NCBI RefSeq assembly: GCF_946151065.1
Contig: NZ_CAMGZA010000002.1
Location: 124,001-188,000 of the forward strand
Source: Microbacterium sp. Marseille-Q6965
GTDB taxonomy: Bacteria; Actinomycetota; Actinomycetes; Actinomycetales; Microbacteriaceae
Reading direction: 5' to 3'
Length of the DNA stretch: 64,000 bases
Made by a program: the position numbers and the translations under genes. Positions 9,563-18,475 of the stretch are shown here, in pieces. The notes under the pieces are model-generated. The model was not told the DNA's origin, did no database searches, and saw only the letters and a list, made by a program, of their open reading frames with translations. Position 1 is the stretch's first letter, and every line of letters begins with the position of its first letter.

Positions 9563-11310
9563 CGCCGCTCGCCCTCCGACCCGCGTCCCTCGCCGTCCTG
9601 ATCCTCCGCGGGCAGGGGGATCGCGCCCGTGGCCGCCAGCGAGACCTGACTCACGCTCGCCAGCATCGGGTGCTCATCCTCCGCCGTCAAATCGGCGCGC
9701 TCGGGGGTGGGCGTCGCGTCGTCGTCGGCGGCCTTCTGCGCAGCCGCCTTCTCGGCCCGCAGGCGCTCGACGGTCGTCTGGCGCGTGAGCGGCTTGTTGG
9801 GCAGGAAGCAGATGGCGATCAGGCTCAGGAGGGCGAGCGGGATGGCCACGACGAACGCGTGCGAGATCGCCTGCGCCGACACGTCCTCGATGAGGGTGGC
9901 GATCCCCTCGGGCAGCGTCCGGGTGGCCGGCAGGGCGCCCGAGGTCAGCTCCTCGGCGATCGCCACGCCCTCGGGGCCGAGCTTCTGCACCTCGGCGGCC
10001 ACCTCGGCCGCGCGGTCGGTGAGCTGCTGCGTCATGCTTGCGGCGAGCACGGAGCCCATCACGGCCGTGCCCACCGTGCCGCCGACCGAGCGGAAGAAGT
10101 TGACGCCGGAGCTGGCGACGCCGATCTTGTGCGGGTCTGTCGTGTTCTGCACGACGAGGACGAGGTTCTGCATCGTCATGCCGGTGCCGGCACCCACGAG
10201 GAACATGAAGACGCCGACGAGCCAGAGGGGCGTGTCGTAGCGGAGCGTGGACATGAGCGCCGAGCCGATGGTGAGCAGGACCGCGCCGACGACGAGGAAG
10301 CTCTTCCACTTGCCGAAGCGGGTGACGAGGTTCCCGACGATCGTCGACGATCCGAGCATGCCGATCGCCATCGGGAGCGTGAGCAGGCCGGCCTGCGTCG
10401 GTCCGAAGCCGCGGGAGATCTGCATGTACTGGCCGAGGTAGACGCTCATGCCGAACATCGACACGCCGATCGCGATCGAGGCCAGCACCGAGAGGGTGAA
10501 CGTCGGGTTGCGGAAGAGGTCCATGGGGATGAGCGGTTCGGCGACCCGCAGCTCCGTGACGACGAACAGGATCGCCGCCGCGAGGCCGATCGACACCATG
10601 GTGTAGGTCTGCCAGCTGTTCCAGCCGTAGTCCGAGACGTTCGTGATCCACACGAGCAGGAACCCGGCGGCGACGCTGAGCAGCATGATGCCGAGGTAGT
10701 CGATGCGCACCGCGCGCGCCTCGCGGGGCTCGATCCGCAGCGTCTTCGTGATCACGATGAAGGCGAGCACGCCGAGGGGCACGCCGACGAAGAAGTTCCA
10801 CCGCCAGCCGACGGTGTCGGTGAGCAGACCGCCGAGCAGGGGGCCACCGACGGTGCCGACCGCCATGACGCCGGCGAACAGGCCCATGTAGCGGCCGCGC
10901 TCGCGCGGGCTGATGATGTCGGCCATCAGGATCTGGCTGAGCGACTGCATGCCGCCGCCGCCGATGCCCTGAAGGGCGCGGAACGCGATGAGCATCTCGG
11001 CGTTGGGCGTGAAGCCGGCCCCGACGCTCGAGAGCACGAAGATCGACAGCGCGATGAGCATGAGCGTCTTGCGGTTGACGAGGTCGGCGAGCTTGCCCCA
11101 GATGGGCGTGGAGATCGCCGTGGTGAGCATCGTCATGGTGACGACCCACGTGTACTGGGTCTGCGTGCCCCCGAGGTCGGGGATGATCACCGGCATCGAC
11201 GTGCCGACGACGGTCATCGTCATCATCGAGCAGAACATCGCCAGCAGCAGGCCGGAGAGGGCCTCGAGCACCTGACGATGCGACATGCGGGTGGGGGTGG
11301 ACGCGGTCAT
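9559..11310 (-). CDS. MFS multidrug exporter, DHA2 (14-helix) type
   Basis: 583 residues with about 14 transmembrane helices, the size of EmrB/LfrA-type drug:H+ antiporters. Motif A appears as GKLADLVNRKTL after helix 2. The ALQGIGGGGMQSLSQILMADI segment (motif B) and GPLLGGLL (motif C of drug antiporters) are also present. A periplasmic loop near residues 430-465 and a charged cytosolic tail (from about 510) complete it. First gene of an operon with the downstream MarR regulator. Drug range cannot be read from sequence. Confidence 0.88.
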   Translation of the reverse strand: MTASTPTRMSHRQVLEALSGLLLAMFCSMMTMTVVGTSMPVIIPDLGGTQTQYTWVVTMTMLTTAISTPIWGKLADLVNRKTLMLIALSIFVLSSVGAGFTPNAEMLIAFRALQGIGGGGMQSLSQILMADIISPRERGRYMGLFAGVMAVGTVGGPLLGGLLTDTVGWRWNFFVGVPLGVLAFIVITKTLRIEPREARAVRIDYLGIMLLSVAAGFLLVWITNVSDYGWNSWQTYTMVSIGLAAAILFVVTELRVAEPLIPMDLFRNPTFTLSVLASIAIGVSMFGMSVYLGQYMQISRGFGPTQAGLLTLPMAIGMLGSSTIVGNLVTRFGKWKSFLVVGAVLLTIGSALMSTLRYDTPLWLVGVFMFLVGAGTGMTMQNLVLVVQNTTDPHKIGVASSGVNFFRSVGGTVGTAVMGSVLAASMTQQLTDRAAEVAAEVQKLGPEGVAIAEELTSGALPATRTLPEGIATLIEDVSAQAISHAFVVAIPLALLSLIAICFLPNKPLTRQTTVERLRAEKAAAQKAADDDATPTPERADLTAEDEHPMLASVSQVSLAATGAIPLPAEDQDGEGRGSEGERR

Positions 11311-11371
11311 GCGGGCCTTTCGCGAGAGATCCGATCGAGCACGACCTCGTCGTCGCGCGGAAGTTGCTAAA

Positions 11372-11397
11372 CGTCAACCATATGCGAATGGTTGACG
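11372..11397. promoter_or_regulatory. MarR-type palindromic operator upstream of the MFS-marR operon
   Basis: CGTCAACCAT-N6-ATGGTTGACG is a perfect inverted repeat with 10-bp arms, centred 74 bases upstream of the MFS start. Size and symmetry fit a winged-helix MarR dimer site, and TTGAC within one arm could also serve as a -35 element. The linked regulator makes it the natural autorepression site. Confidence 0.75.
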
Positions 11398-11557
11398 ATC
11401 CGCAACCATCGGCGCGCGGCGCATCGGACGCGCCGGGCATCGGGGCGCGCGGCGGCGCGCCGGGCGGCGGCCGGGACTCGGGCAGCGGCAGGTGGACGAG
11501 GATGATGCCCGCCACGCCGTCGCGAGGGCGCCGGAAGACCCGGGCGCCCGGAGGCGG

Positions 11558-12241
11558 TCAGTCGGCGAGGGCGAGGGCGCGGTACGCCGAGCGCGAGGCG
11601 GCACGGTGCAGCGCTTCCTCGCGAGGGGTGAGGGCGCGTCGACGCGGCACCTCGTTGCCTGTGGTGCGGCGGTAGAGCTCGTCGATCAGCGCGGTCGCCA
11701 GGCGCACGAGCCGGCGGATCTCCACCTCGTCGCGGTCGATCCACACGCACTTGGGCTCGTCGTGCAGCGGGGCGAAGTCACGGTGCTCCTCCCACGCGAA
11801 CAGCGTGCGCTCCGCACCCAGCACGTGCTGCTGCCACCAGACCTGGCGCAGGTAGGTGCGCGGAATGGTCCGCCACGACTTGTTCGTCGTCTTGATCTCG
11901 GCCAGCGTGATCCGCCCCGACGCGTCCTGCGCGATGCCGTCCGGCGTGGCGAGGTGGCGCTTCTCGAGCTCGGCGTGGAAGAGCGCGCTCGACGGCTGGA
12001 TGCCGTGCGTGGCCGCAACCCACGCCGCGATCTCGGGCTCACGGCGCCGGCCGTGATCCGTGTACGCGTTGCCCCCGAAGCGCGACCCCAAGCCGAGCTT
12101 CGCGTCCGCCGCCCTCAGGATCGAGGCCTCTCCCGTCAGCTGCGCCACGTCGGTCGCGGTGATGCCGCCGGCGCGTGCCCGCAGCCAGCCGACCCTGTCG
12201 CGGGAGTCCGCGACGATCCGGGCCTGCAGTTCGGGAGACAT
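11558..12241 (-). CDS. YqaJ-type exonuclease (viral recombinase fold)
   Basis: 227 residues from the ATG at 12241. The fold matches the lambda-exonuclease/YqaJ family. GGITATDVAQLTG, the conserved G-x-I-x-A-S/T-D start, is followed by HGRRREPEIAAWV with the catalytic Glu. The PD-(D/E)xK core is TPDGIAQDASGRITLAEIKTT, where Asp and the E-x-K supply the metal site. W-rich helices (QVWWQQHVLG) complete the family pattern. These enzymes resect double-stranded DNA 5' to 3' and usually occur in phages with a single-strand annealing protein. Here it stands alone between an MFS operon and a sugar dehydrogenase, with no phage genes around it, as in many actinobacterial chromosomes. Role unknown. Confidence 0.8.
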   Translation of the reverse strand: MSPELQARIVADSRDRVGWLRARAGGITATDVAQLTGEASILRAADAKLGLGSRFGGNAYTDHGRRREPEIAAWVAATHGIQPSSALFHAELEKRHLATPDGIAQDASGRITLAEIKTTNKSWRTIPRTYLRQVWWQQHVLGAERTLFAWEEHRDFAPLHDEPKCVWIDRDEVEIRRLVRLATALIDELYRRTTGNEVPRRRALTPREEALHRAASRSAYRALALAD

Positions 12242-12388
12242 CCCCTCGACCCTAACCCCCGGCGCCGACGGCGACCTGCGTCCACGCCGGGGAACGGCGT
12301 GGGCGTCGAGCGCGCATCTGAGCAGCCGCGCGCGGGTTCGGGGCGCGCGCGGTAACGTCGCCGATGTCGACAACGAAGGAGTGTCTCG

Positions 12389-13408
12389 ATGACGAACCTG
12401 GCCGCGGTCATGCCCGAACTCGAACGGATCGAGGTGCGCGACGTCGGGGAGCCGGAGCTGGGACCGCGCGACGCGATCGTCCGCATCGACGCGGTCGGCG
12501 TGTGCGGCTCGGACACCGCCTACTTCACCGTCGGATACATCGGCGACTGGAAGGTCGACGGCCCCCTCGTGCTCGGTCACGAGTGCGCCGGGGAGGTGGT
12601 GGCGGTCGGGTCGGACGTGACCCGTGTGGCCGTCGGCGACCGCGTCGCGATCGAACCGGGTAAGCCGTGCCGCGACTGTGCCGATTGCACAGCCGGCAAC
12701 TACCACCTCTGCGCGCGGCTGGAGTTCTTCGCCACCCCGCCCTACGACGGCGCGCTCGTCCAGCGCGTGGCGATCGATGAGCGACAGCTCTTTCCCATCC
12801 CGCAGGGGGTGACCCTCGACCAGGCGGCGATGTGCGAGCCGCTCTCGGTCGGCATCTGGGCCTGCCAACGCGCCGGCCTGCGACCCGGCGACAGCGTCCG
12901 CGTGACCGGCGCCGGCCCCGTGGGCATCCTGGCGGCGCAGGTCGCCCGGGCGGAGGGCGCGTCGCGCGTCATCGTGAGCGACGTGAGCGAGTTCCGACTG
13001 GCTGTGGCGGAGCGCCTCGGCTTCGAGACCGAGCGCGTGGGTGAGGTGCCGGAGGGGCCGGGCCACGAGGACGCCGACGTGCTGCTGGAATGCTCGGGTG
13101 CGCCCGACGCGCTCGCCGCCGGACTGTGGCGGCTGCGCAACGGCGGGCGCGCCGCCATGGTGGGGATGCCGAAGCAGAGCGTGGAGCTGCCGCTGTCACG
13201 GCTGAACGTGAAGGAGATCTCGATCTCCCTCGTGAACCGCTACGCCCACACGTGGCCGACGGCGATCGCGCTCGTCGCATCCGGGCGGGTCGATGTCGAT
13301 GCGATCATCACGCATCACTTCACCCTGGACGAGACCGCCCGCGCGCTCATGATCGGCCGCGAGGACCCGAACGCGCTGAAGGCCATCATCCACCCGAACC
13401 AGGGGTGA
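12389..13408 (+). CDS. zinc-dependent polyol (xylitol/sorbitol-type) dehydrogenase
   Basis: 339 residues of the zinc medium-chain dehydrogenase family. It has catalytic-zinc ligands in VGVCGSDTAYF and LGHECAGEV, a structural-zinc cysteine set in CRDCADCTAGNYHLC, and a Rossmann motif GAGPVGILAAQVAR. It is predicted to oxidise a sugar alcohol to a ketose with NAD. It is paralogous to the dehydrogenase at 14087-15160 on the other strand and faces it across a HAD phosphatase, overlapping that gene tail-to-tail by 23 bases. Context suggests a role in the same polyol pathway. Confidence 0.82.
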   Translation: MTNLAAVMPELERIEVRDVGEPELGPRDAIVRIDAVGVCGSDTAYFTVGYIGDWKVDGPLVLGHECAGEVVAVGSDVTRVAVGDRVAIEPGKPCRDCADCTAGNYHLCARLEFFATPPYDGALVQRVAIDERQLFPIPQGVTLDQAAMCEPLSVGIWACQRAGLRPGDSVRVTGAGPVGILAAQVARAEGASRVIVSDVSEFRLAVAERLGFETERVGEVPEGPGHEDADVLLECSGAPDALAAGLWRLRNGGRAAMVGMPKQSVELPLSRLNVKEISISLVNRYAHTWPTAIALVASGRVDVDAIITHHFTLDETARALMIGREDPNALKAIIHPNQG

Positions 13409-14090
13409 GACGAGCACGCAGGCCGTGCTCGTCGTGGGCGAAGCGCACGGCCCGCAGGGAATCGACGACGGCGTCGGCGAACGGCTCCAGCTGCGCGCGT
13501 GATTCGGTGCCGACCACGCCGATCGCGATGGCTCCCGCCGCCCGCGCGGAGGCGACGCCCGCGGCGGTGTCCTCGAATGCCAGCACCGCGCCGGGCGACC
13601 CGGTCGCCGCGCGCAGGAGAGCCATGCCCCGCGCATAGGGGGCCGGGTCGGGCTTGCCGCGCTCCACGTCGTCGCCCGTGACGAGGACGGCGGGGGCGAG
13701 GAGGCGGGCGGCGCCCAGGCGCGCCTCGGCCACCGGTCGGGCCGCGGACGTGACGATGCCCCAGGCGGAGGCGGGGAGCTGTCGCAGCAGCGTCGCGACC
13801 CCGGGCAGCATCTCGATGCGCTGCCCGGGGCGCGACTCCACCTCGCGCAGCCGACGCTCGGCGGCGGCACGACGCTCGGGCGGGATGCCGAGCGCCTCGA
13901 TGAGGACGGCGGCGCGAAGCCCGTGCTGGTCGGGGCCCGGGCCGGAAACGCCCAGTTCCCGAGCCCAGAGCCGCCAGGCGTCCTCGACGGCGGGGATCGA
14001 GTCGATCAGCGTCCCGTCCAGGTCGAACAGCACTCCGGAGATGTCGATCCAGCCGTCGTCGCCCCGGCCTCTCGGCGTGTCCGGCGTCAC
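13386..14090 (-). CDS. HAD-family sugar-phosphate phosphatase
   Basis: 234 residues starting at the GTG at 14090, which overlaps the upstream dehydrogenase stop (GTGA). Motif I is LFDLDGTLID with nucleophile Asp. Motif II is the Thr/Ser in GIVTSAAR, motif III is the Lys in GKPDPAPY, and motif IV is FEDTAAGV. The helical cap lies between motifs I and II (about residues 30-90). This is the beta-phosphoglucomutase/2-deoxyglucose-6-phosphatase-like subfamily, which acts on small sugar or polyol phosphates. Last gene of the polyol operon, so a polyol-phosphate or ketose-phosphate is the likely substrate. Confidence 0.8.
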   Translation of the reverse strand: MTPDTPRGRGDDGWIDISGVLFDLDGTLIDSIPAVEDAWRLWARELGVSGPGPDQHGLRAAVLIEALGIPPERRAAAERRLREVESRPGQRIEMLPGVATLLRQLPASAWGIVTSAARPVAEARLGAARLLAPAVLVTGDDVERGKPDPAPYARGMALLRAATGSPGAVLAFEDTAAGVASARAAGAIAIGVVGTESRAQLEPFADAVVDSLRAVRFAHDEHGLRARLTPGSGG

Positions 14091-15160
14091 CTCGTCGCCG
14101 CGAGGCCCGGGAGCACCATGGTCTTGATGGCGGTCGGGTCGGTCTTGGCCTTGAGCAGCGCCTCCTCGACGTCGGCGAGCCCGTAGCGGCCGGTCACCAG
14201 GGGCTCCACCGAGACGGCGCCGGACGCGATGAGCGCGATCGCCGTCGGCCACGTGTTGACGTAGCGGAAGGTGCCGGTCAGCGCGATCTCGCGCTGCTGC
14301 AGCATCGCGACGGGCATCTCGAGCGTGTCCACACCCATGCCGACGAGCACGGCTCGCCCGCCGCGGCGGATCGCCGGCAGCGCCTGCAGGATCGCCCGGC
14401 CGTTGCCCGAGGCGTCGATGAAGACGTCGAAGTGCTCGTCGAACTCCGCGAAGTCGTGGCTGGTCGGATCGACGACGCGCGTGGCGCCATGGGCGAGGGC
14501 GAACGCGCGGCGATCGGCCACGGGGTCGCTGACGACCACCTCCGTCGCCCCGAAGGCGCGGGCGACCTGCGCGTTGAGCACGCCGATCGGTCCCGCACCG
14601 GCGATGAGCACCCGGCTGGCCGTGGTCACCTGACCCTTGCGGTTGGCGTGCACCGCCACCGACACCGGCTCGGCCATCGCGCCCTGCTCGAAGGTCATCG
14701 CATCCGGGATCGCGTGGGCGAAGTCGTCGTCGATCAGCTCGTAGTCCGCGAACGAGCCGTCGCACGGCCAGGCGCCGTAGAACTCGACGTTGCGGCACAG
14801 GTGGTAGTCGCCGGCCTTGCAGAACTCGCACCGGCGGCAGACCGTCTGGGGCTCCACGGACACGCGCGTGCCGACTCGCGCGGGGTCGACGCCCTCGCCG
14901 ACCGCGACGATCACGCCGGCGGATTCGTGCCCGAGCACGACGGGACCCTCGGCGACGAGGTCGCCGATGTGGCCCGTCTCGTAGAAGTGGGTGTCGGATC
15001 CGCAGACGCCGACGGCCTCGACCTTGACCACGACCTGGCCGGGGCCGGGCGTCGGGGTGGGGACCTGTCGCAGTTCGATCCTGCGCGGCTCGGTGAGGAC
15101 GGAGGCCGTCATCGACTCGGGGAGGGCGGTGGTCAGCGGTGCGGGAGCGGAGGTTGTCAT
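14087..15160 (-). CDS. zinc-dependent sorbitol/xylitol dehydrogenase
   Basis: 357 residues. The catalytic zinc site is EAVGVCGSDTHFYETG and LGHESAGVI. The structural zinc cluster is CRRCEFCKAGDYHLC, and the dinucleotide motif is GAGPIGVLNAQVAR. The GCGSDTHFYxxGxIGD pattern is that of L-iditol/sorbitol/xylitol dehydrogenases. It lies 27 bases downstream of the permease gene and is coupled to the HAD gene by a 4-base overlap. It should convert the imported sugar alcohol to a ketose with NAD+. Exact polyol unknown. Confidence 0.84.
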   Translation of the reverse strand: MTTSAPAPLTTALPESMTASVLTEPRRIELRQVPTPTPGPGQVVVKVEAVGVCGSDTHFYETGHIGDLVAEGPVVLGHESAGVIVAVGEGVDPARVGTRVSVEPQTVCRRCEFCKAGDYHLCRNVEFYGAWPCDGSFADYELIDDDFAHAIPDAMTFEQGAMAEPVSVAVHANRKGQVTTASRVLIAGAGPIGVLNAQVARAFGATEVVVSDPVADRRAFALAHGATRVVDPTSHDFAEFDEHFDVFIDASGNGRAILQALPAIRRGGRAVLVGMGVDTLEMPVAMLQQREIALTGTFRYVNTWPTAIALIASGAVSVEPLVTGRYGLADVEEALLKAKTDPTAIKTMVLPGLAATR

Positions 15161-15187
15161 GGTTGTCCTTTGCGAGAAGGTGAGCGC

Positions 15188-16069
15188 TCAGCCCTTGACG
15201 GTGCCGGCGGTGAGGCCGCCGACGATCCAGCGCAGGGAGAAGATCGCGAAGAGGATGCCGGGGATGATCGAGACGATCGTGGCGGCGGCCATCGGGCCCC
15301 ATTCGATCGACTGGTATCCGACGTACTGCTGCAGGCCGGTGGTGATCGTCTGCGTGGTGCGCCCGGACAGGACGAGGGGAAGGGTGTAGTTGTTCCACGC
15401 CCAGATGAACGAGAGCATGAGGCTCGCCCCCAGCCCGGGCGCGATGAGACGGAACAGCACGTGCCGGAACGCGGTCCAGCGGGTGCCGCCGTCCACCGCG
15501 ACCGCCTCTTCGAGCTCGCCTGGCAGGTCCTCGATGAACGAGCGCAGCATCCAGACGAGCATCGGAAGCGTGACGATCTGGTAGGCGATGATGAGCCCGA
15601 GATAGCTGTTCGCCAGGCCCGTCTGCTGGAAGATCAGGTACAGGGGCAGGATGACGAGCAGCTCGGGCGCGAAGCGAAGCGAGAGGATGCCGAACGCGAC
15701 GTTCTCGCGGCCCCGGAACCGGAACCGTGCGAGGCCGTATGCCGTCGGCAGGCCGATCACGAGGGTGACGACGAGCGACCCGAGCGTGACGATGATCGAG
15801 TTGACGAACGGCTGCAGGAACGCCGGCCCGCTGAAGACCTCGATGTAGTTCTGGAAGGTCGGCGCGAAGAAGAACAGCGGCGGGTTCGAGACGATCTGAT
15901 CCGGTGTCTTGAACGACATCATCAGGATCCAGACGATGGGGGCCAGCGTGAAGACCGTCCAGACGCTCAGCCCGGCGATGACGCCGATGTGCCCCCAGAC
16001 GCGACGCGAGCGGTGAGTGCTCTTCCCCGTGAACGGGATCGTGACGGTGCGGGTCGTGGTCGCACTCAT
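15188..16069 (-). CDS. CUT1 sugar ABC transporter permease (MalG-like)
   Basis: 293 residues with six predicted transmembrane helices, the usual size for the MalG-type subunit. The ATPase-coupling EAA loop reads ELEEAVAVDGGTRWTAFRHVLFRL. It starts at the ATG at 16069, overlapping the stop of the partner permease (ATGA). With the MalF-like partner and the lipoprotein upstream it should form a sugar-alcohol importer of the SmoEFG/MtlEFG type. No ATPase gene lies in the operon. Confidence 0.88.
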   Translation of the reverse strand: MSATTTRTVTIPFTGKSTHRSRRVWGHIGVIAGLSVWTVFTLAPIVWILMMSFKTPDQIVSNPPLFFFAPTFQNYIEVFSGPAFLQPFVNSIIVTLGSLVVTLVIGLPTAYGLARFRFRGRENVAFGILSLRFAPELLVILPLYLIFQQTGLANSYLGLIIAYQIVTLPMLVWMLRSFIEDLPGELEEAVAVDGGTRWTAFRHVLFRLIAPGLGASLMLSFIWAWNNYTLPLVLSGRTTQTITTGLQQYVGYQSIEWGPMAAATIVSIIPGILFAIFSLRWIVGGLTAGTVKG

Positions 16070-16923
16070 GCCGAAACCTCCTTGCGGCGTGCCTTGAGCA
16101 GCACGTAGGACATGGCGTAGCAGATCACCCAGAGGACGACGAGGACCGTCATCGCGGCCCCGAAGTTGAGGTTGCGGATGCCCTCGAGGTACGCCAGGAC
16201 GTGCAGGTTCGTCGTGGCGTCGACCGGGCCGCCCTGCGTCGTCGTGTAGATGACGTCGAACATCTTGAGCGAGTCGATGCCGCGGAACGCGATGACGACG
16301 ACAAGCACCGGCACCGTGAGCGGCAGGGTGATCGAGAAGAAGTGGCGCAGGTTGCTCGCGCCGTCCACGGCGGAAGCCTCGCGCAGTTCCGCGGGGACGC
16401 TCTTGAGGCCCGCCTGCATGAGCAGGACGACGAACGGTGTGTAGAGCCAGACATCGATGAGGATGCACGTGAGCAGCGCGGTCTCGGGGCTGTTCAGCCA
16501 CAGGGGACCGGTGCCGCCCGCCGCCTCGATGAGCCAGTTCACGACGCCGTTCTCGGTGAGCATCACATTCCACATGAGCGCCGCGATGACGGGCGGCATG
16601 AGGAGGGGAAGGACGATGAGGACGCGGAAGACCGTGCCGTAGCGGCCGTGGTTGAGGGCGACGGCGATGAGGGTTCCGAGGATCACCTCGATGACCACCG
16701 CCGAGACGGAGTACGTCAGCGTGATGGCGATCGCGTGCCATCCCTCGCCGCTGGTGAACAGATCGAGGTAGTTCTCGCCGCCGTTGAACTTCGGCTCGCC
16801 CCGCGTGAGCCGGTAGGACGTGAACGACCAGTACACGCCGGTGAGGAACGGGTACAGGATCGCGATGAGCACCGCGAGTCCTGGCAGCACCAGGAGATAC
16901 GGCAGGTAGGGCTTGTGCTTCAT
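16066..16923 (-). CDS. CUT1 sugar ABC transporter permease (MalF-like)
   Basis: 285 residues, about six transmembrane helices. The EAA loop is ELREASAVDGASNLRHFFSITLPL. KFNGGENYLDLF, a conserved element after the first helix, precedes the transmembrane domain. It follows the binding-protein gene by 67 bases and overlaps the next permease by 4 bases. Expected to deliver a polyol or related sugar to the linked dehydrogenases. Confidence 0.88.
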   Translation of the reverse strand: MKHKPYLPYLLVLPGLAVLIAILYPFLTGVYWSFTSYRLTRGEPKFNGGENYLDLFTSGEGWHAIAITLTYSVSAVVIEVILGTLIAVALNHGRYGTVFRVLIVLPLLMPPVIAALMWNVMLTENGVVNWLIEAAGGTGPLWLNSPETALLTCILIDVWLYTPFVVLLMQAGLKSVPAELREASAVDGASNLRHFFSITLPLTVPVLVVVIAFRGIDSLKMFDVIYTTTQGGPVDATTNLHVLAYLEGIRNLNFGAAMTVLVVLWVICYAMSYVLLKARRKEVSA

Positions 16924-16990
16924 GAGTCGGTCGGCTCCGGGGGTAGGGGGAGAGGCCGGCGGCGGCGAGGATCGCCGCCGCCGGCGCTCA

Positions 16991-18361
16991 TCACTCTTCG
17001 ATCAGCTGGTCGATCTGCGCTGCCGCGTCGTCCATCGCCTCCTGGACGCTCTTCTGGCCGATCGAGGCGGCCTGCAGCTCGGTCGTCCAGATGTCGCCCA
17101 CCTCGGGCCACACCGCCGAGGGTGTGTACGCCCACTGCGCGTACTCCGAGAGGATCTCCTGCCAGACCGCGTTGTAGTCGCCCCATTCGGCGGTCGCCTC
17201 GGCCATCTCGGGGCCCTCGCCCACCGAGACGCGGGTCGGGTTCATGTTCCCCAGCTCGATCGCGGCCGTGAGCGACTCCTTCGACGAGGCCCACTGGATG
17301 AACTGCCACGCGGCGTCCTTGTTCGGCGAGGACGCGTTCATGCCCAGCGACCAGACCCACATGCTGGACCCTCGGCCCTCGGGGCCCTCCGGGGGAAGGG
17401 CGTAGCCGACCTTCCCGCCGATCGCGCTCTTCTCGAAGTCGGGCGCCATGTGGTCGGCGTCGATGTAGAACGCCGCGTTGCCCGCGATGAAGTCCTGCTG
17501 CGCCTCGTACCACGTGTAGGTGCTGGCCGACTCGGGCGCGTACTGCATGAGCTCCACCCAGTCCTCGGCGGCCGCGACCGCCTCGGGCGAGTTCACCGCC
17601 GCCTTGCCGTCGACGATGTCCTTGCCGCCGTGCGCGAGCAGGAAGGTGGAGAACGGGTTGAGCGTGGGGTAGGTCTTGTCGCCGCGGCTCACGAAGCCCG
17701 AGATCTCCTTGCCCTCGAACTCGGTCCCGTCGAGCTGCGCGGCCGCGTCGATGAGCTCGTCGATGGTCTGCGGCACCGGGATGCCCGCCGCCTCCAGGAT
17801 GTCCTTGCGGTAGAAGAGCGAGTAGCCCTCCTCGTTGACGGGGATCGCCCAGAGGCCGCCCTCGCCGGCACCGCCGAACTCGGTCTTGTCCCAGCGCAGC
17901 GAGTCGATGAGCGCGGGGTAGAAGTCGTCGAAGTCCCAATCGGGCGAGGTGCGCGTCTCGTCCTCGACCCACGGCTGCAGGTCCTCGATCCAGCCCGCCG
18001 ACGCGTACTGGTAGTTCATCGGCTGCGAGGTCATGAAGGCGTCGTAGCTGCCCGAGCCCGACTGCAGCTCGGTGAGCAGCTTGACCATGTAGTCGGTCTC
18101 GCTGAGGCTCTCGAAGTTGACGTTGATGCCGGTGAGCTCCTCGAACTCCGGGATGCGCTCCTCGATCGCGTTCGCGAACGGGTGCTCGTTCATGAGCAGG
18201 TTGATCTCGCTGCCCTCGAAGTTCTTCCAGTCGAACGAGTCGACCTCGCTCTGCGGGCCCTGCGCGGTGCCGCCCGAGCAGCCGGCCGCGAGCGTCGCCG
18301 CGGCCAGGATGCCGATCGCAGGAATGGTCCTGCGAGCCCGGCGGGAAGTGGCGGATGTCAT
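16991..18361 (-). CDS. sugar-alcohol ABC transporter substrate-binding lipoprotein
   Basis: 456 residues from the ATG at 18361, with AAAGGAGG seven bases upstream. An N-terminal signal peptide of the lipoprotein class ends in LAAGCSGG, so the mature protein is anchored through Cys. The body is a type I (family 1) extracellular solute-binding protein with EFEELTGINVNF and multiple aromatic residues lining the expected cleft. It leads the operon of two permeases, polyol dehydrogenase and HAD phosphatase. The SorC regulator is divergent. Ligand inferred from context as a sugar alcohol such as sorbitol, mannitol or xylitol. Confidence 0.87.
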   Translation of the reverse strand: MTSATSRRARRTIPAIGILAAATLAAGCSGGTAQGPQSEVDSFDWKNFEGSEINLLMNEHPFANAIEERIPEFEELTGINVNFESLSETDYMVKLLTELQSGSGSYDAFMTSQPMNYQYASAGWIEDLQPWVEDETRTSPDWDFDDFYPALIDSLRWDKTEFGGAGEGGLWAIPVNEEGYSLFYRKDILEAAGIPVPQTIDELIDAAAQLDGTEFEGKEISGFVSRGDKTYPTLNPFSTFLLAHGGKDIVDGKAAVNSPEAVAAAEDWVELMQYAPESASTYTWYEAQQDFIAGNAAFYIDADHMAPDFEKSAIGGKVGYALPPEGPEGRGSSMWVWSLGMNASSPNKDAAWQFIQWASSKESLTAAIELGNMNPTRVSVGEGPEMAEATAEWGDYNAVWQEILSEYAQWAYTPSAVWPEVGDIWTTELQAASIGQKSVQEAMDDAAAQIDQLIEE

Positions 18362-18442
18362 GACGTGTCCTCCTTTGGACGGAAATGTTCGTCGTCGAAT
18401 CGGGCGCGAGGCCCTCCACATGCCGCCGCTCACGCTAGCGAC

Positions 18443-18475
18443 TGCGCACATTGTGGCGAGTAGTATGCACATATG
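18443..18475. promoter_or_regulatory. direct-repeat operator and leaderless promoter of the SorC-type gene
   Basis: Two related elements, TGCGCACATTG (18443-18453) and TATGCACATATG (18464-18475), are spaced 21 bases apart, two helical turns. Both sit in the spacer between the binding-protein gene and the regulator. TAGTAT at 18461-18466 is a good -10 whose start point would fall at or next to the ATG at 18473, implying a leaderless mRNA. The repeats overlap this promoter, fitting autoregulation. No convincing -35 is visible. Confidence 0.45.

Noticed and set aside
11558..12241. Prophage remnant
   Set aside because: Only the YqaJ-type gene hints at phage origin; no integrase, capsid, lysis genes or att repeats are present around it.
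13386..15398. A 670-codon fusion of dehydrogenase-strand sequence with the HAD domain
   Set aside because: Upstream part is nonsense in the wrong frame. A GTG at 14090 overlapping the dehydrogenase stop gives a normal HAD protein.
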